A stretch of 64,000 bases of DNA, from assembly GCA_023416735.1 (NCBI GenBank), contig JAEZGX010000041.1, positions 124,001-188,000 on the forward strand. Reading direction: 5' to 3'. Below the pieces are notes generated by a model, which was not told where the DNA came from, searched no databases, and worked only from the letters and a program-made list of their open reading frames with translations. Positions within the stretch are counted from its first letter, which is position 1; each line of letters opens with the position of its first letter. This document shows positions 50,977-59,900 of this stretch, piece by piece. Origin of the DNA: Verrucomicrobiota bacterium. Lineage in GTDB: Bacteria > Verrucomicrobiota > Verrucomicrobiia > Opitutales > Opitutaceae. Both the position numbers and the translations under genes were made by a program.

Positions 50977-52106
50977 GATGTCGCGTGCCTCCTGACGATG
51001 GCTTCCATCTCGTTCGCTTGGGATTCGAGGCTGCGCAACAGCGCGAACTGATTGCGCGCGCGGTCCAGATTATGACCGGGCCGCTTGGTCTTGAAGTAAA
51101 CGTCGCCCTCGAGGAAATCCGTGAGAAAACGCAGACCCACCTCGAAGGTGATCAGCCGGCCCGAGAAAACCAGGTGCGCGATTTCTGCTTCGTTCAGAAA
51201 CCGACGCGCGGCGGCAAGATAACCTTCGACTAGCGCCTCGAAGACCGGCAAACGCGCCTGCACGCGCGACAAGTCGCGTTCGTCCTCCGCCGCCGAGTTC
51301 GTCGCCGAACGAACCATGTCGCCGAAATCGTAGAGCGCCAGGCCGGGCATCACCGTGTCGAGGTCGATCACGCACACGCCTTCGTGCGTCGCATCATCGA
51401 TCATCACGTTGTTCAGTTTCGTATCGTTGTGCGTGATATGTTCCGGTATTTCGCCCTTCGTCTGCAGGTCGAGCAGACGATCCACGAGCGACTCGCGCTC
51501 CCGCGCGAATTCGAGCTCCGCGGCCACTTGCGCCGCACGTCCGTGGGCGTCCTTCGCGGCCGCTTGCCGCAGGGCCTCGAAGCGCGAACGCGTGTGGTGA
51601 AAATTCGTGATCGTCTCGTGCAGGCGTGCGCCGGGGAGATCGACGAGCAGTTGCTGAAACTCGCCAAACGCGCGCGCGGCTTCCCGGGCCTGCTGCACCG
51701 TCTCGATGATATCGTAAGTGCGCGCTCCCTCGACGAAGAGATAGCACCGCCACCAGTTGCCTTCTTCGTCGCGATGATAGGGCGGGCCCTCGCGCGATGG
51801 CACGAGCGTGAGCGCCCGACGCGACGCATCGTCTCCGCCGCGGCCAGCGGCTTTCCGCGTGGCATGGGCGGTGACGCGCGAGATGTTCTCCATCAACGCG
51901 GGCACGTCCTTGAAAACCCGGTGGTTGATGCGCTGCAAAATATAACGCACCGGCGTGCCCGCCTGATCGAATACGACCGCGAAGGTATCGTTGATATGGC
52001 CGCTGCCATAAGGCGCGCCGCTGCGAAATCGGCCAAGCAGCGGAAAACCGCGGGCGACCGACGCGAGATCCAGCGGCGTCGAAGATGAACCAGGAACGAT
52101 GCTCAT
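50973..52106 (-). CDS. N-acetylhexosamine 1-kinase (NahK/LnpB-like)
   Basis: A 377-residue kinase of the aminoglycoside-phosphotransferase fold. GSGHINDTFAV (35-45) and YILQRINHRVFKDVPALMENISRVTAH (55-81) are distinctive of NahK proteins; the catalytic loop is ITHNDTKLNNVMID (D228) and the metal Asp lies in CVIDLDTVMPG. NahK phosphorylates GlcNAc or GalNAc at the anomeric carbon with ATP, giving the sugar 1-phosphate for the nucleotidyltransferase that overlaps it. This is the Leloir-like pathway used for lacto-/galacto-N-biose in bifidobacteria. No GH112 phosphorylase is present here. Confidence 0.88.
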   Translation of the reverse strand: MSIVPGSSSTPLDLASVARGFPLLGRFRSGAPYGSGHINDTFAVVFDQAGTPVRYILQRINHRVFKDVPALMENISRVTAHATRKAAGRGGDDASRRALTLVPSREGPPYHRDEEGNWWRCYLFVEGARTYDIIETVQQAREAARAFGEFQQLLVDLPGARLHETITNFHHTRSRFEALRQAAAKDAHGRAAQVAAELEFARERESLVDRLLDLQTKGEIPEHITHNDTKLNNVMIDDATHEGVCVIDLDTVMPGLALYDFGDMVRSATNSAAEDERDLSRVQARLPVFEALVEGYLAAARRFLNEAEIAHLVFSGRLITFEVGLRFLTDFLEGDVYFKTKRPGHNLDRARNQFALLRSLESQANEMEAIVRRHATS

Positions 52107-53002
52107 GAAGTGAGAGGCAGCTCGATTTTCGGGGGATACTCCCCCGCGCCCACGAGTTGACGAATGGCGTCAACCACCCGCGGCTTGTCTTCGCGATAGG
52201 TGATTCCAAACCAGTTCGCTTTCGTCGGAAGCACGCTTACCTCCGCCTCGTCGGTTTCGATCAGTCGCGAAATAGCGGCAGGCAAATAGAACTCGGACTT
52301 GGGATCCGCCGCCCGCGAACGCAGGAACAAGGCAAACTCCCGATCGAGCGCGGGAAAAATCGCCGGCGTCAACGCCCAGCAATTCATCGAAACGATCTCT
52401 TCGCCGGTAAATATCTGCCCTGCCCCGACATCTTCGCGGCGAATGCCGGTGTGCTCGACAATGCTCCGCAGAACCCCTTCCGCGTTCGTCGAACAGACGC
52501 CTCGCGACACCGCTCCGTTTTCCGACAGTGTGTTCGCCAAGCGAAAACCAACCATCGCGAGCCGCGACCGTCGGGCTCCCGACAAATCGCCCCGAAGAAA
52601 GCCCGCCAGCTGCTCGAACGAATCGCGGCCATAAAAATCGTCGGCATTGATCACCGCAAACGGTCCCGCGATGGCCACCCGCGCGCACCACACGGCGTGG
52701 CCCGTGCCCCATGGCTTGATTCGCTCCGAAGGACAGTCAAAGCCCCCCGGCAGCGCCTCGAGTTCCTGAAAAACATAGGCCACCTCCACCGCCGTCGCAT
52801 ACCGCTCGCCGATGCGCGTTCGAAATTCCTCGGCGAAATCGTGGCGGATCACGAACACGATCCGCTTGAAACCCGCGCGCACCGCATCGAACACCGCGAG
52901 GTCGAGCATGGTTTCCCCACCCGGACCGACGGCGTCCAGCTGCTTGAGTCCGCCATAACGACTGCCCATGCCGGCGGCGAGAATCACGAGACTTGGCTGC
53001 AT
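52103..53002 (-). CDS. Sugar-1-phosphate nucleotidyltransferase
   Basis: A 299-residue NTP_transferase-fold protein. LAAGMGSRYGGLKQ (8-21) is the nucleotide-binding G-x-G-x-R...K loop; GTGHAVWCAR and VINADDFYG (metal Asp pair) follow, and a FTGEEIVSMNCWALTP segment lies mid-domain. It opens the hexosamine operon and overlaps nahK, so it most likely makes UDP-GlcNAc/GalNAc (or a hexose form) from UTP and the NahK product. Similar proteins accompany NahK in Bacteroidota. A start at 53002 is supported by the divergent regulator 99 bases away. Confidence 0.85.
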   Translation of the reverse strand: MQPSLVILAAGMGSRYGGLKQLDAVGPGGETMLDLAVFDAVRAGFKRIVFVIRHDFAEEFRTRIGERYATAVEVAYVFQELEALPGGFDCPSERIKPWGTGHAVWCARVAIAGPFAVINADDFYGRDSFEQLAGFLRGDLSGARRSRLAMVGFRLANTLSENGAVSRGVCSTNAEGVLRSIVEHTGIRREDVGAGQIFTGEEIVSMNCWALTPAIFPALDREFALFLRSRAADPKSEFYLPAAISRLIETDEAEVSVLPTKANWFGITYREDKPRVVDAIRQLVGAGEYPPKIELPLTS

Positions 53003-53010
53003 GCTTCCCT

Positions 53011-53076
53011 ACAACATCTTTGGCTGCCGTTGCGCAACATCTTTCTTTTGTTGCGAACATTTGCCTTGCGTTGCGG
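53011..53076. promoter_or_regulatory. Repeated GTTGCG/CAACAT elements, candidate operator region
   Basis: The 98-base divergent gap contains ACAACATCTTT (53011), the perfect palindrome GTTGCGCAAC (53029-53038, extended to GCGCAACATCTTT), then TGTTGCGAACAT (53050) and GCGTTGCGG (53068). The spacing of the GTTGCG words is about 20 bases. This is what one expects of a multi-site operator for the GntR/LacI-hybrid regulator that starts at 53101. Confidence 0.5.
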
Positions 53077-53100
53077 AGAGCAGCGTTTTCCTCGAAATCC

Positions 53101-54198
53101 ATGGCCCGTCCGACTTCCGCCTCCCGCCGGCGCACACCCGCACCCCCGGCCGATCTTCTCGCCGGTCTTCGTCAACGGGTGGCCGCTGCGCCCAACGATC
53201 AACCCCTGCCGACCACTCGCGCGCTGGGTGAAGCGTTCGGGGTGGCCAACACGACCGTGTTCCGCGTGTTGCGCGACCTAGCCGCGGCCGGCGAGATCTG
53301 GCAGCACCCGACTAACGGACGCTATTATCCGGCGGCTGCCCGCGCCGTGGTCGATCGCCCCAAGCCCGTCGCCTGCCTCTTTCGCCGCCTCGAGCTGGGC
53401 AGTGCGCTGTATCGCGAGCTCTTGGAAGGCGTCAGCGCCGGCTGCGGCGCGCATCGCCGCACGATGCTGCTCTGGCACGACGAACTACTCGTCAACCATC
53501 CTGACGCGCACGAGCCACCGATCTTCGCCAGCGTCGCGCAACAGCGCGCCATCCTCGGCGATTTCGTCGAGCGCCACGGATCTTCCGCCGGTGGCTTCGT
53601 GCTCGATCATGTGTGGAGCGATCAGGCGTTGAGCGTTCATCTGGAGCGGTTGCAACCCGCCGTGGTGCTGTTTCGCCACTGCACACTCGAAGGCTGCAGC
53701 AACGTGCGCGCGGATTTTCGCGCCGGCGCGTTGAAGGCGCTCGCACACCTCCTCGGCCGCGGCTTCGAACAGATCGTGCCAATCAAACCGTTCGAAGGCG
53801 ACCCCGCCGTCGCCGAATTCAACGCCTCGCTCGACGCCGCCGCAGGCGAACTCGATTGCCGCAATCGCCTCGCTCCTTCCGCTCTGGCCAGCACCGCCAA
53901 GGAACGCGCCGCGTTGATGGAGCGCCTGCGGCGGGGGAACAAGCGCACCGTGCTGCTTTGCCCCGAGGATCACGTCGCCGGTTTGCTCGCCGCAGCCGCG
54001 CGGGACGCCGGTCTGCGTTGTCCGGAAAAGATCGGCGTGCTCTCCGTGATGGGCACAGACCTCGCGGTGAAAGCCGGACTGAGCTGCTTGCGCTACGATT
54101 TTCGCGAATTGGGACGCCGCGCGGTGGAGGCGCTGGGCAGCGTCGAGCCACAGCGGCATACGCTCGAGCCCCAGTTTGTGAGCGGAAGCACCACGTGA
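53101..54198 (+). CDS. GntR-type winged helix fused to a LacI-type sensor domain
   Basis: A 365-residue regulator. The N-terminal part has a GntR-like winged helix (LPTTRALGEAFGVANTTVFRVLRDLAAAGEIWQHPTNGRYY, about 36-76). The rest is a periplasmic-binding-protein-like core typical of LacI/GalR sensors (GFVLDHVWSDQ, VLLCPEDHVAGLLAAAARDAG, IGVLSVMGTDLAVKAGL, RYDFRELGRRAVEAL). The hybrid layout is that of AraR. It is divergent from the N-acetylhexosamine operon and probably represses it until an amino sugar binds. Confidence 0.87.
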   Translation: MARPTSASRRRTPAPPADLLAGLRQRVAAAPNDQPLPTTRALGEAFGVANTTVFRVLRDLAAAGEIWQHPTNGRYYPAAARAVVDRPKPVACLFRRLELGSALYRELLEGVSAGCGAHRRTMLLWHDELLVNHPDAHEPPIFASVAQQRAILGDFVERHGSSAGGFVLDHVWSDQALSVHLERLQPAVVLFRHCTLEGCSNVRADFRAGALKALAHLLGRGFEQIVPIKPFEGDPAVAEFNASLDAAAGELDCRNRLAPSALASTAKERAALMERLRRGNKRTVLLCPEDHVAGLLAAAARDAGLRCPEKIGVLSVMGTDLAVKAGLSCLRYDFRELGRRAVEALGSVEPQRHTLEPQFVSGSTT

Positions 54199-54262
54199 GC
54201 GCGCCGGAATGGCAGCTCAACCGTATCCCGCCCTTGCCTCAATCCTTCGTCGCGCCTCGGGC

Positions 54263-55396
54263 TTAGCCGGACGCTTTCGCCAGCGTCTCGCCCGCGCTCA
54301 GCTCCAACTGCATCAGGAGCTCGGTCGCATCGTCCAACGCGCGAATCTTGTGCCGCATTTCATCCAGTAACTTCACCGTTTGTGCGGCAAGCTGCTCCTC
54401 ATCGACGGTGACCGAGACCAGGCGCCGAGCTATGGCGCCTTCCCGCCAGCGCCCGCCGAAGCTCACGATCGAAACATCGTCCGGCACTCGATATCCCAAC
54501 TTGCCCAGAAGCAAAAACACCAATTCGGCTTCGGCATCGAACGTGCAGAAGATCGCCGTCGGGCGATCCGGACGGGTCATGATCTGCTTTAGATTAGTCG
54601 CGACCCAGGATTCATGCTCGGACGTGAATCTCGGAGCATCATCACAGCGGACGAAATCCGCCGCCAGCCCATATCCCCCGCCCTCCATCTCGTCGCGCAG
54701 ACCTTTTTCATACAGCGGAGCGAGCCCTCCGCGGGTGTGACTAAACATGGCCACGCGACGGTGCCCGAACTTCAAAAACGCCCGCCCCGCCAGTCGCCCC
54801 ACCTCCTTGGCCGAGAACGTGATCAACGGAGCCTGAATGCCCTCGACGCGACGGTGACAAAACACAACCGGAATACCCGCCGCCTGCAATGGTCGGATGT
54901 GGTGAGGCGGAGTCGCCGTCGTTGTCGTGGGCACGATCGCAATGCCCGCGATCTTCTTATCCATCAACTGCAGCAACGCCGAGGCCTGCTTGTTCGTGTC
55001 GTTGTCAGTGTCGCAGACGATCACTTGATTGTTGAGCGCTGCCGCCGCGGCATTGAATCCCCGCTGCAGCGAAGGATAGAAACCCGTTCTCGTCTCGGGG
55101 ATCACCAAACCGAACGCGTCGAGCCCTGATTTTAGCCGGATCAGCGCGGACTCATGCACAAAGGATCCCCGGCCGCGCGTGCGTTGAATCAACCCCTTCC
55201 GCGCCAATTCGCCGAGCGCCTGACGCACGGTGTTGCGTGAGATATTCGCCGCTCGCGTGAGCTCTTTCTCGGTGGGCAACGCGTCTCCCGGACGCAGCCG
55301 ACCCGAAATCAACTCGGTCATGAAATAGTTGTGCAAGCGCTCGTGTTTCGAACGAGCCGCAGAATCTCCCAGATCCAATGTTAAGGAATCCTCCAT
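54263..55396 (-). CDS. GntR-type winged helix fused to a LacI-type sensor domain
   Basis: A 377-residue AraR-like regulator. The winged helix (LPTEKELTRAANISRNTVRQALGELARKGLIQRTRGRGSFV) occupies about 40-80. The sensor begins FGLVIPETRTGFYPSLQRGF and contains IAIVPTTTTATPP, AGIPVVFCHRRV and DVSIVSFGG. It is divergent, across about 100 bases, from the HpcH aldolase and aldose epimerase, and is likely to control them. Its 3' end converges with that of the preceding regulator; the two are paralogues of the same class but not close copies. Confidence 0.88.
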   Translation of the reverse strand: MEDSLTLDLGDSAARSKHERLHNYFMTELISGRLRPGDALPTEKELTRAANISRNTVRQALGELARKGLIQRTRGRGSFVHESALIRLKSGLDAFGLVIPETRTGFYPSLQRGFNAAAAALNNQVIVCDTDNDTNKQASALLQLMDKKIAGIAIVPTTTTATPPHHIRPLQAAGIPVVFCHRRVEGIQAPLITFSAKEVGRLAGRAFLKFGHRRVAMFSHTRGGLAPLYEKGLRDEMEGGGYGLAADFVRCDDAPRFTSEHESWVATNLKQIMTRPDRPTAIFCTFDAEAELVFLLLGKLGYRVPDDVSIVSFGGRWREGAIARRLVSVTVDEEQLAAQTVKLLDEMRHKIRALDDATELLMQLELSAGETLAKASG

Positions 55397-55498
55397 TTGT
55401 AGGGACTTTAATCTAGAAGTTGAGGCCGCCTGTCAAATCGCGCCGACGTCGCACTTAGGTATTGCTACCTCCTTTGTTCCTACTTTTCCTCCGTTTCG

Positions 55499-56284
55499 AT
55501 GCGCAAAAGTCTCATCAAATCAAAACTGCAACGCAATGAGGTGTCGTTGATCACCACGCTCCATTTCGCCGACGAGTCCGCCTACGAGATGACGAGCTTG
55601 CTCGGATTTGATGGTATCTGGATGGACTTGGAGCATCACGCCCACTCGCTCGAAACCGCGGCGCAACTCATGCGCGCGGCGCGAGTCGGTGGAGCTGACA
55701 TCGTCGCTCGTCCCGCCAAGGGCGAATTCATGCGCATGGGGCGACTGCTCGAGGCCGGCGCCCAGGGCATCATGTATCCGCGCTGCGAAACGGCGGACGA
55801 AGCCCGTGAGATCGTGCGCTGGGCCAAATTCGCGCCCATCGGCGAACGCGGCGCCGACGGCGGCGGTCCCGATCTGCCTTACGGCCTGTATTCGCTTGGA
55901 GACTACGTGCGAGAGGCCAACGAGGAAACCTTCATTATTGCGCAACTTGAATCCCCGAAGTCGCTGACGCATGCGGAGGAAATCGCCCGGGTTCCCGGGA
56001 TCGATATTCTGATGTTCGGACCTGGAGACTTCAGCGTCCTGGCCGGCATCCCCGGCCAGTTCGACCATCCGCTGTTCGCAGAGGCGCTCAAGACCGTCGC
56101 TGGCGCCGCCGCCCGGGCCGGCATTCACTGGGGGTCGGTGGCCTTCAACGCGCAGCATGCCAAGATGCTCCTGGACCTCGGCGCGAAGTTTATCTGCCAC
56201 AATGCCGACATCATGATTCTGAAGCGCGGACTCGAAACCATCAAACAGGAGTTCGCGCAGATCGGCTTTACGTTCCGCTCCTAA
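55499..56284 (+). CDS. HpcH/HpaI-family aldolase
   Basis: A 261-residue class II (metal-dependent) aldolase. The signature WMDLEHHAHS holds the catalytic His (46/47), followed by ARPAKGEFMR (R71), the metal ligands E151 (IIAQLESPKS) and D177 (FGPGDFSVLAG), and the family's GITFxS-like end (GFTFRS). Relatives cleave 4-hydroxy-2-oxo acids, including 2-keto-3-deoxy-L-rhamnonate (YfaU/RhmA) and 2-dehydro-3-deoxy-galactarate (GarL), to pyruvate and an aldehyde. The neighbouring aldose epimerase suggests a sugar-acid product. No dehydratase is nearby. Confidence 0.88.
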   Translation: MRKSLIKSKLQRNEVSLITTLHFADESAYEMTSLLGFDGIWMDLEHHAHSLETAAQLMRAARVGGADIVARPAKGEFMRMGRLLEAGAQGIMYPRCETADEAREIVRWAKFAPIGERGADGGGPDLPYGLYSLGDYVREANEETFIIAQLESPKSLTHAEEIARVPGIDILMFGPGDFSVLAGIPGQFDHPLFAEALKTVAGAAARAGIHWGSVAFNAQHAKMLLDLGAKFICHNADIMILKRGLETIKQEFAQIGFTFRS

Positions 56285-56386
56285 ACGGAGCACAGCCGGC
56301 AAGCCAACCCGCTTCGCCTCGCGGGCGACGAAGCTTGAAGTGTGCTATATCAAGACGCGGAAGCTACCACTCAAGCGGGCGCAATC

Positions 56387-57322
56387 ATGACACCTGTCGT
56401 GGAACAGATTCAGTCCCAAGGACACGCTTTGACTCGTTGGCAATGCGGTCCTGCGACGTATGTAGCGTGTCCCGAAATAGGCGCCCGACTCATGAGCTGG
56501 CACCTGGAAAGCGACGGCGGCCGGCGGCGGGAAATAATCTATTGGCCGGATCAATACTCGACGGCGGAATTCGGCGACATCCGCGGAGGCAACCCGATTC
56601 TATTTCCGTTCGCCGGAAGAAGCTTTGATCAGGGCGCGATCAACCTTTGGCGCGGACCTGACGGTGTGCAGCGTCCCATGCCCATCCATGGATTTGCCCG
56701 CCACAGCCGGTTTCAACTGCGGAATCTCGACGCGTCCGGCTTTAGCGCCGTATTGATCCCCGACGCGGAGGCCAAACGGTGTTATCCTTACGATTTCGAG
56801 TTCGAGGTCGCCTACCGCTTTGAGGCCTTCGCGCTCCACTGCGAGCTGAGCCTGCATAACCGCGACACCCAAGCCCTGCCCTGGTGCGCCGGACATCATC
56901 CCTACTTCTCGCTGCCATGGAGCGATGAAAGCGTTCAAAAGAACTTTCGTATCCATCTTCCCGCGACGAAGACATGGAATCACGACTATGATGGATTCGG
57001 GAAACTAATCTCCCGTCCGTGCTTGAACGGAGACCAGCCCCTGGCGACCCCAGCCTTGGTCGATGCGATCCATTCGGGTCTTTCGTCCAACAAGATATAT
57101 TTCGGAGACCAAAGCAGCCCGTCGACGACTCACATCCGATTTGGGTCCTCGGAAAAACCACCCGAGGGCAGTTGCCTCGTCACATGGTCGCAAGCAGGTT
57201 TACCCTATTATTGTATAGAGCCGTGGATGGGCGTGCCGAACGCGTTTGAAAATAAGGTCGGGCTGGACTGGGTCCAGCCCCGTCAGACACGGAGATTCGG
57301 CATATCGATCGTCGCAGCCTAG
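56387..57322 (+). CDS. Aldose 1-epimerase family protein
   Basis: A 311-residue galactose-mutarotase-fold protein. NPILFPFAGRS and IHGFARHSRFQ (101-111) are typical, with the general acid in CAGHHPYFSLPW (H170/H171) and the base Glu in YYCIEPWMGVPNAF. The sequence resembles YeaD/YihR-like epimerases rather than GalM. The frame can begin at GTG 56342, but the ATG at 56387 gives the family start. It lies 103 bases after the aldolase and is probably co-transcribed with it. Confidence 0.87.
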   Translation: MTPVVEQIQSQGHALTRWQCGPATYVACPEIGARLMSWHLESDGGRRREIIYWPDQYSTAEFGDIRGGNPILFPFAGRSFDQGAINLWRGPDGVQRPMPIHGFARHSRFQLRNLDASGFSAVLIPDAEAKRCYPYDFEFEVAYRFEAFALHCELSLHNRDTQALPWCAGHHPYFSLPWSDESVQKNFRIHLPATKTWNHDYDGFGKLISRPCLNGDQPLATPALVDAIHSGLSSNKIYFGDQSSPSTTHIRFGSSEKPPEGSCLVTWSQAGLPYYCIEPWMGVPNAFENKVGLDWVQPRQTRRFGISIVAA

Positions 57323-57431
57323 GCGAGGTCAGGGCAGCCGATTGATCCCGGCGCACAAAACGCATGGAACCTTGAGCGGCTCGTCGGGCGGCTATCGGAC
57401 TTAGTCCAAGCTTTCGAGCCCATCACATGGC

Positions 57432-59708
57432 TCACTGATACTTGTTACTGAAGACCAGGTCATCGATATAGAAATCGTCACCCACACCTGCGCTGGAATA
57501 GCTGGTAAACCTCACACGATCGATGGACGTCTTCGTATTCCAGTCATAACCGTAACCGGCGAGCACACCATTCACGAACACGGCGCAATGCCCCATGTCG
57601 AGGGAGATAATCCGCACGGTGTTCCACGCGTTGAGCGCGAGACTGGCGCCACTCATGTTCTTATATTCAAGAACGCCGCCGTTGTCGTCGTTGTAGCCGT
57701 AGCAACTGAGCGCTCCAGAATTGTTCACCCGGATATGGAACGCCATGCTGGCATTATCATTTCCGCCACTTCCCAAGCTGATGTAGAATCCCTGAGCCAG
57801 CGTCACGGGCTTCACCTTGAACTCGACGGTTTTGAACGCGCCCGCGTTCGAAGTTTTGACGACCGACGACAGGACGGAACTCGACGTATCGTGAATACGC
57901 AGCGAATTCGATCCGCTATACGCCTGGAGATTGCTGACGCGCGCGCTCGCCGCCACCTCGACGAAATTGGCCGGCACGTTGCCGAGCGTATCGCGGTCGA
58001 AATTGTTCACGTAATCCGTGCGTTGCAGGTTATCGACGTAAATGTCGTCGCCGACGCCGGTGGTGGAATGGCTGGTGAAACGAATGCGGTCGATCGTGCC
58101 GTGGGTGTTCCATTTCCCGGCCGTGCCGGCCACCGTGCCATTCACGGTGACCAACGCGCTGTCGGTATTCGAGGCATCGATACGAACGGTGTTCCAACTG
58201 TTCAGGATCACACTCGCCCCGCTCAACGCCGTGTAGGTGCTCCCGTTATACCAATGAAGATTGCCGGAGGAACTGATCCGAAGATGGAAGATCACATTGC
58301 TATTGGCGTTACCCCCGCTGGCCAGGCTGATATAACAGCCGTTCGGCAAATTCGGGTGCAGCTTGAACTCATACGAGACCGCCGTGTCGGATTTTGCCAC
58401 TTTCGCCACCGACGTCAGCGCCGAGGATGAGTTGTCGTGGATGCGAAGCGACTTTGACCCCGTATACGCCTTGGCCGAACTCACCCGGGCGCTGCCCGAC
58501 ACTTCCACGTAGGCCGGAGGGACCGCGCCGGTTGCGTCGCTTTCGAACGTGTCCAGATAGTTGAACGGCCGCGACCAATCCGACATGCTTGTATAGGTGC
58601 CGGCGCAGATGCCTCGTTCGACATCATAATAGACCGTAAACAATTCATCCGTGTCAGGCAGGTAAACTGAGCTGGGATAGCCCATATCGAACACGTTCGA
58701 TGCCGTGGAATTGTAGATCAGCCGGCTGCCATTGCTCCACCATCCGTATTCGGGGTAGAACATTCGTCCCTCCACCACGCGATTTCCGTTGTTGGCGTTG
58801 GGCCGACACCAAGTGACGAAGAATTTGTCGTTGGCCAGCTTGAGCGCGTGTGGCGCATGCACTTCCGGACGCGCCATGTCGACACTGGTCCAGGTGGCTC
58901 CATTGTCGGTGGACTTGGAAATCCAGCCCCGATACCGGACCAGCGAGTAGAGAGTATTTCCACCCGCATACATCGCGGCCGACTCGTCCGCTCCGCCATT
59001 GATGATCGTTCCCTGACTGCTCCACGAACTCCCCGAGTTCGTGCTCTTGAAAACACTCACGACGGGCCCCCCGACTTGATAAACAGGCGCCAGCCATGCC
59101 CCGTTGGCTTCCACCACGCTCGCCGTGGTCGCGGCGTTGCTCACGATCTGCACCGGAGCGGTCCAGGTCACGCCGTGATTCGAGCTTTTGATGAAGAAAA
59201 CGCCTTTGTTTTCCGGCACGCTCCCGGGGACTTTCTTGAAATAGGTCATCGTTACCGTGCCGTCACTCATCACGGAGATATTTGGATCGCGGGCGTCGTA
59301 GCCATCGGCGCTGTGATCCACGAGGAGGGTCGGCGTTCCCCACGACGCACCGTCGTTGGTGCTTCTCGTTATCCAAATCGTCCCGTAACTCCCAACACCC
59401 ACGTGAACGTTATTCCAGTAATATACGACCAGCAGGTCGCCATTACTACACCGGGCTACCTCCGGAAAACGCGGCTCATAAACCTGTCCTCCGATCGTCT
59501 GCGCTCCTTTGATCAAAACGTCATAGCTGGTGGGAACGTCCAGGCTCGCCTGCAGGTTCGGGGCAAAACGTGCTCCCAAAACAAGCGTCAACAGAACGGC
59601 CAGGGCCAAAATGGAAGTTCGTCTGTTGCCATTGCAAACGTGACGTCCGCCGGCGCGGATCAATTCCATATGAGGAAGGCGGTTTTTGGGGGTCGGGGCA
59701 GTGTGCAT
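57432..59708 (-). CDS. Secreted sialidase-fold protein with two tandem C-terminal beta-sandwich repeats
   Basis: A 758-residue exported protein. After a signal/anchor (about 30-55) a BNR/Asp-box propeller spans about 60-380, with four Asp boxes: STNDGASW (116), SSNHGVTW (175), STNSGSSW (222) and STDNGATW (266). FPEVARCSNGDLLVVYY carries the early Arg usual in exo-sialidases. Two tandem copies of a roughly 180-residue module follow (about 384-565 and 566-755). They share VPxxxVEV-x-SARVS, GSxSLRIHD and SWNTVRI, and look like concanavalin/laminin-G-type carbohydrate-binding sandwiches. Sialic acid cleavage is not established, and other acidic glycans are possible. A later start at 59669 is an alternative. 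Confidence 0.82.
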   Translation of the reverse strand: MHTAPTPKNRLPHMELIRAGGRHVCNGNRRTSILALAVLLTLVLGARFAPNLQASLDVPTSYDVLIKGAQTIGGQVYEPRFPEVARCSNGDLLVVYYWNNVHVGVGSYGTIWITRSTNDGASWGTPTLLVDHSADGYDARDPNISVMSDGTVTMTYFKKVPGSVPENKGVFFIKSSNHGVTWTAPVQIVSNAATTASVVEANGAWLAPVYQVGGPVVSVFKSTNSGSSWSSQGTIINGGADESAAMYAGGNTLYSLVRYRGWISKSTDNGATWTSVDMARPEVHAPHALKLANDKFFVTWCRPNANNGNRVVEGRMFYPEYGWWSNGSRLIYNSTASNVFDMGYPSSVYLPDTDELFTVYYDVERGICAGTYTSMSDWSRPFNYLDTFESDATGAVPPAYVEVSGSARVSSAKAYTGSKSLRIHDNSSSALTSVAKVAKSDTAVSYEFKLHPNLPNGCYISLASGGNANSNVIFHLRISSSGNLHWYNGSTYTALSGASVILNSWNTVRIDASNTDSALVTVNGTVAGTAGKWNTHGTIDRIRFTSHSTTGVGDDIYVDNLQRTDYVNNFDRDTLGNVPANFVEVAASARVSNLQAYSGSNSLRIHDTSSSVLSSVVKTSNAGAFKTVEFKVKPVTLAQGFYISLGSGGNDNASMAFHIRVNNSGALSCYGYNDDNGGVLEYKNMSGASLALNAWNTVRIISLDMGHCAVFVNGVLAGYGYDWNTKTSIDRVRFTSYSSAGVGDDFYIDDLVFSNKYQ

Positions 59709-59860
59709 AGAAACGGGGGCTGCAATCTGAAAGCAAAGCTCCAGCGAGATATCGCTGGAGCGGTGAGACCTTCACGGCCGGGATTATAATCCCGCCACCG
59801 CGATAACATTTAGATGGCGCCGAAATGATCCGGCGTCAGCAACAGGCTAAAATGGGCCCG

Positions 59861-59892
59861 AAGCCGCAGGGGCGTTGCCACCCCTGCGGTTT
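59861..59892 (-). terminator. Stem-loop after the TonB receptor gene
   Basis: A 9-bp perfect core (CCGCAGGGG with CCCCTGCGG), extended to 12 bp by a wobble and two A:T pairs, lies just beyond the receptor stop. The sequence after it on the minus strand (CGGGCCCATTTTA) has only a weak T-run, so termination may be partial. Confidence 0.6.
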
Positions 59893-59900
59893 GCCCAGGC

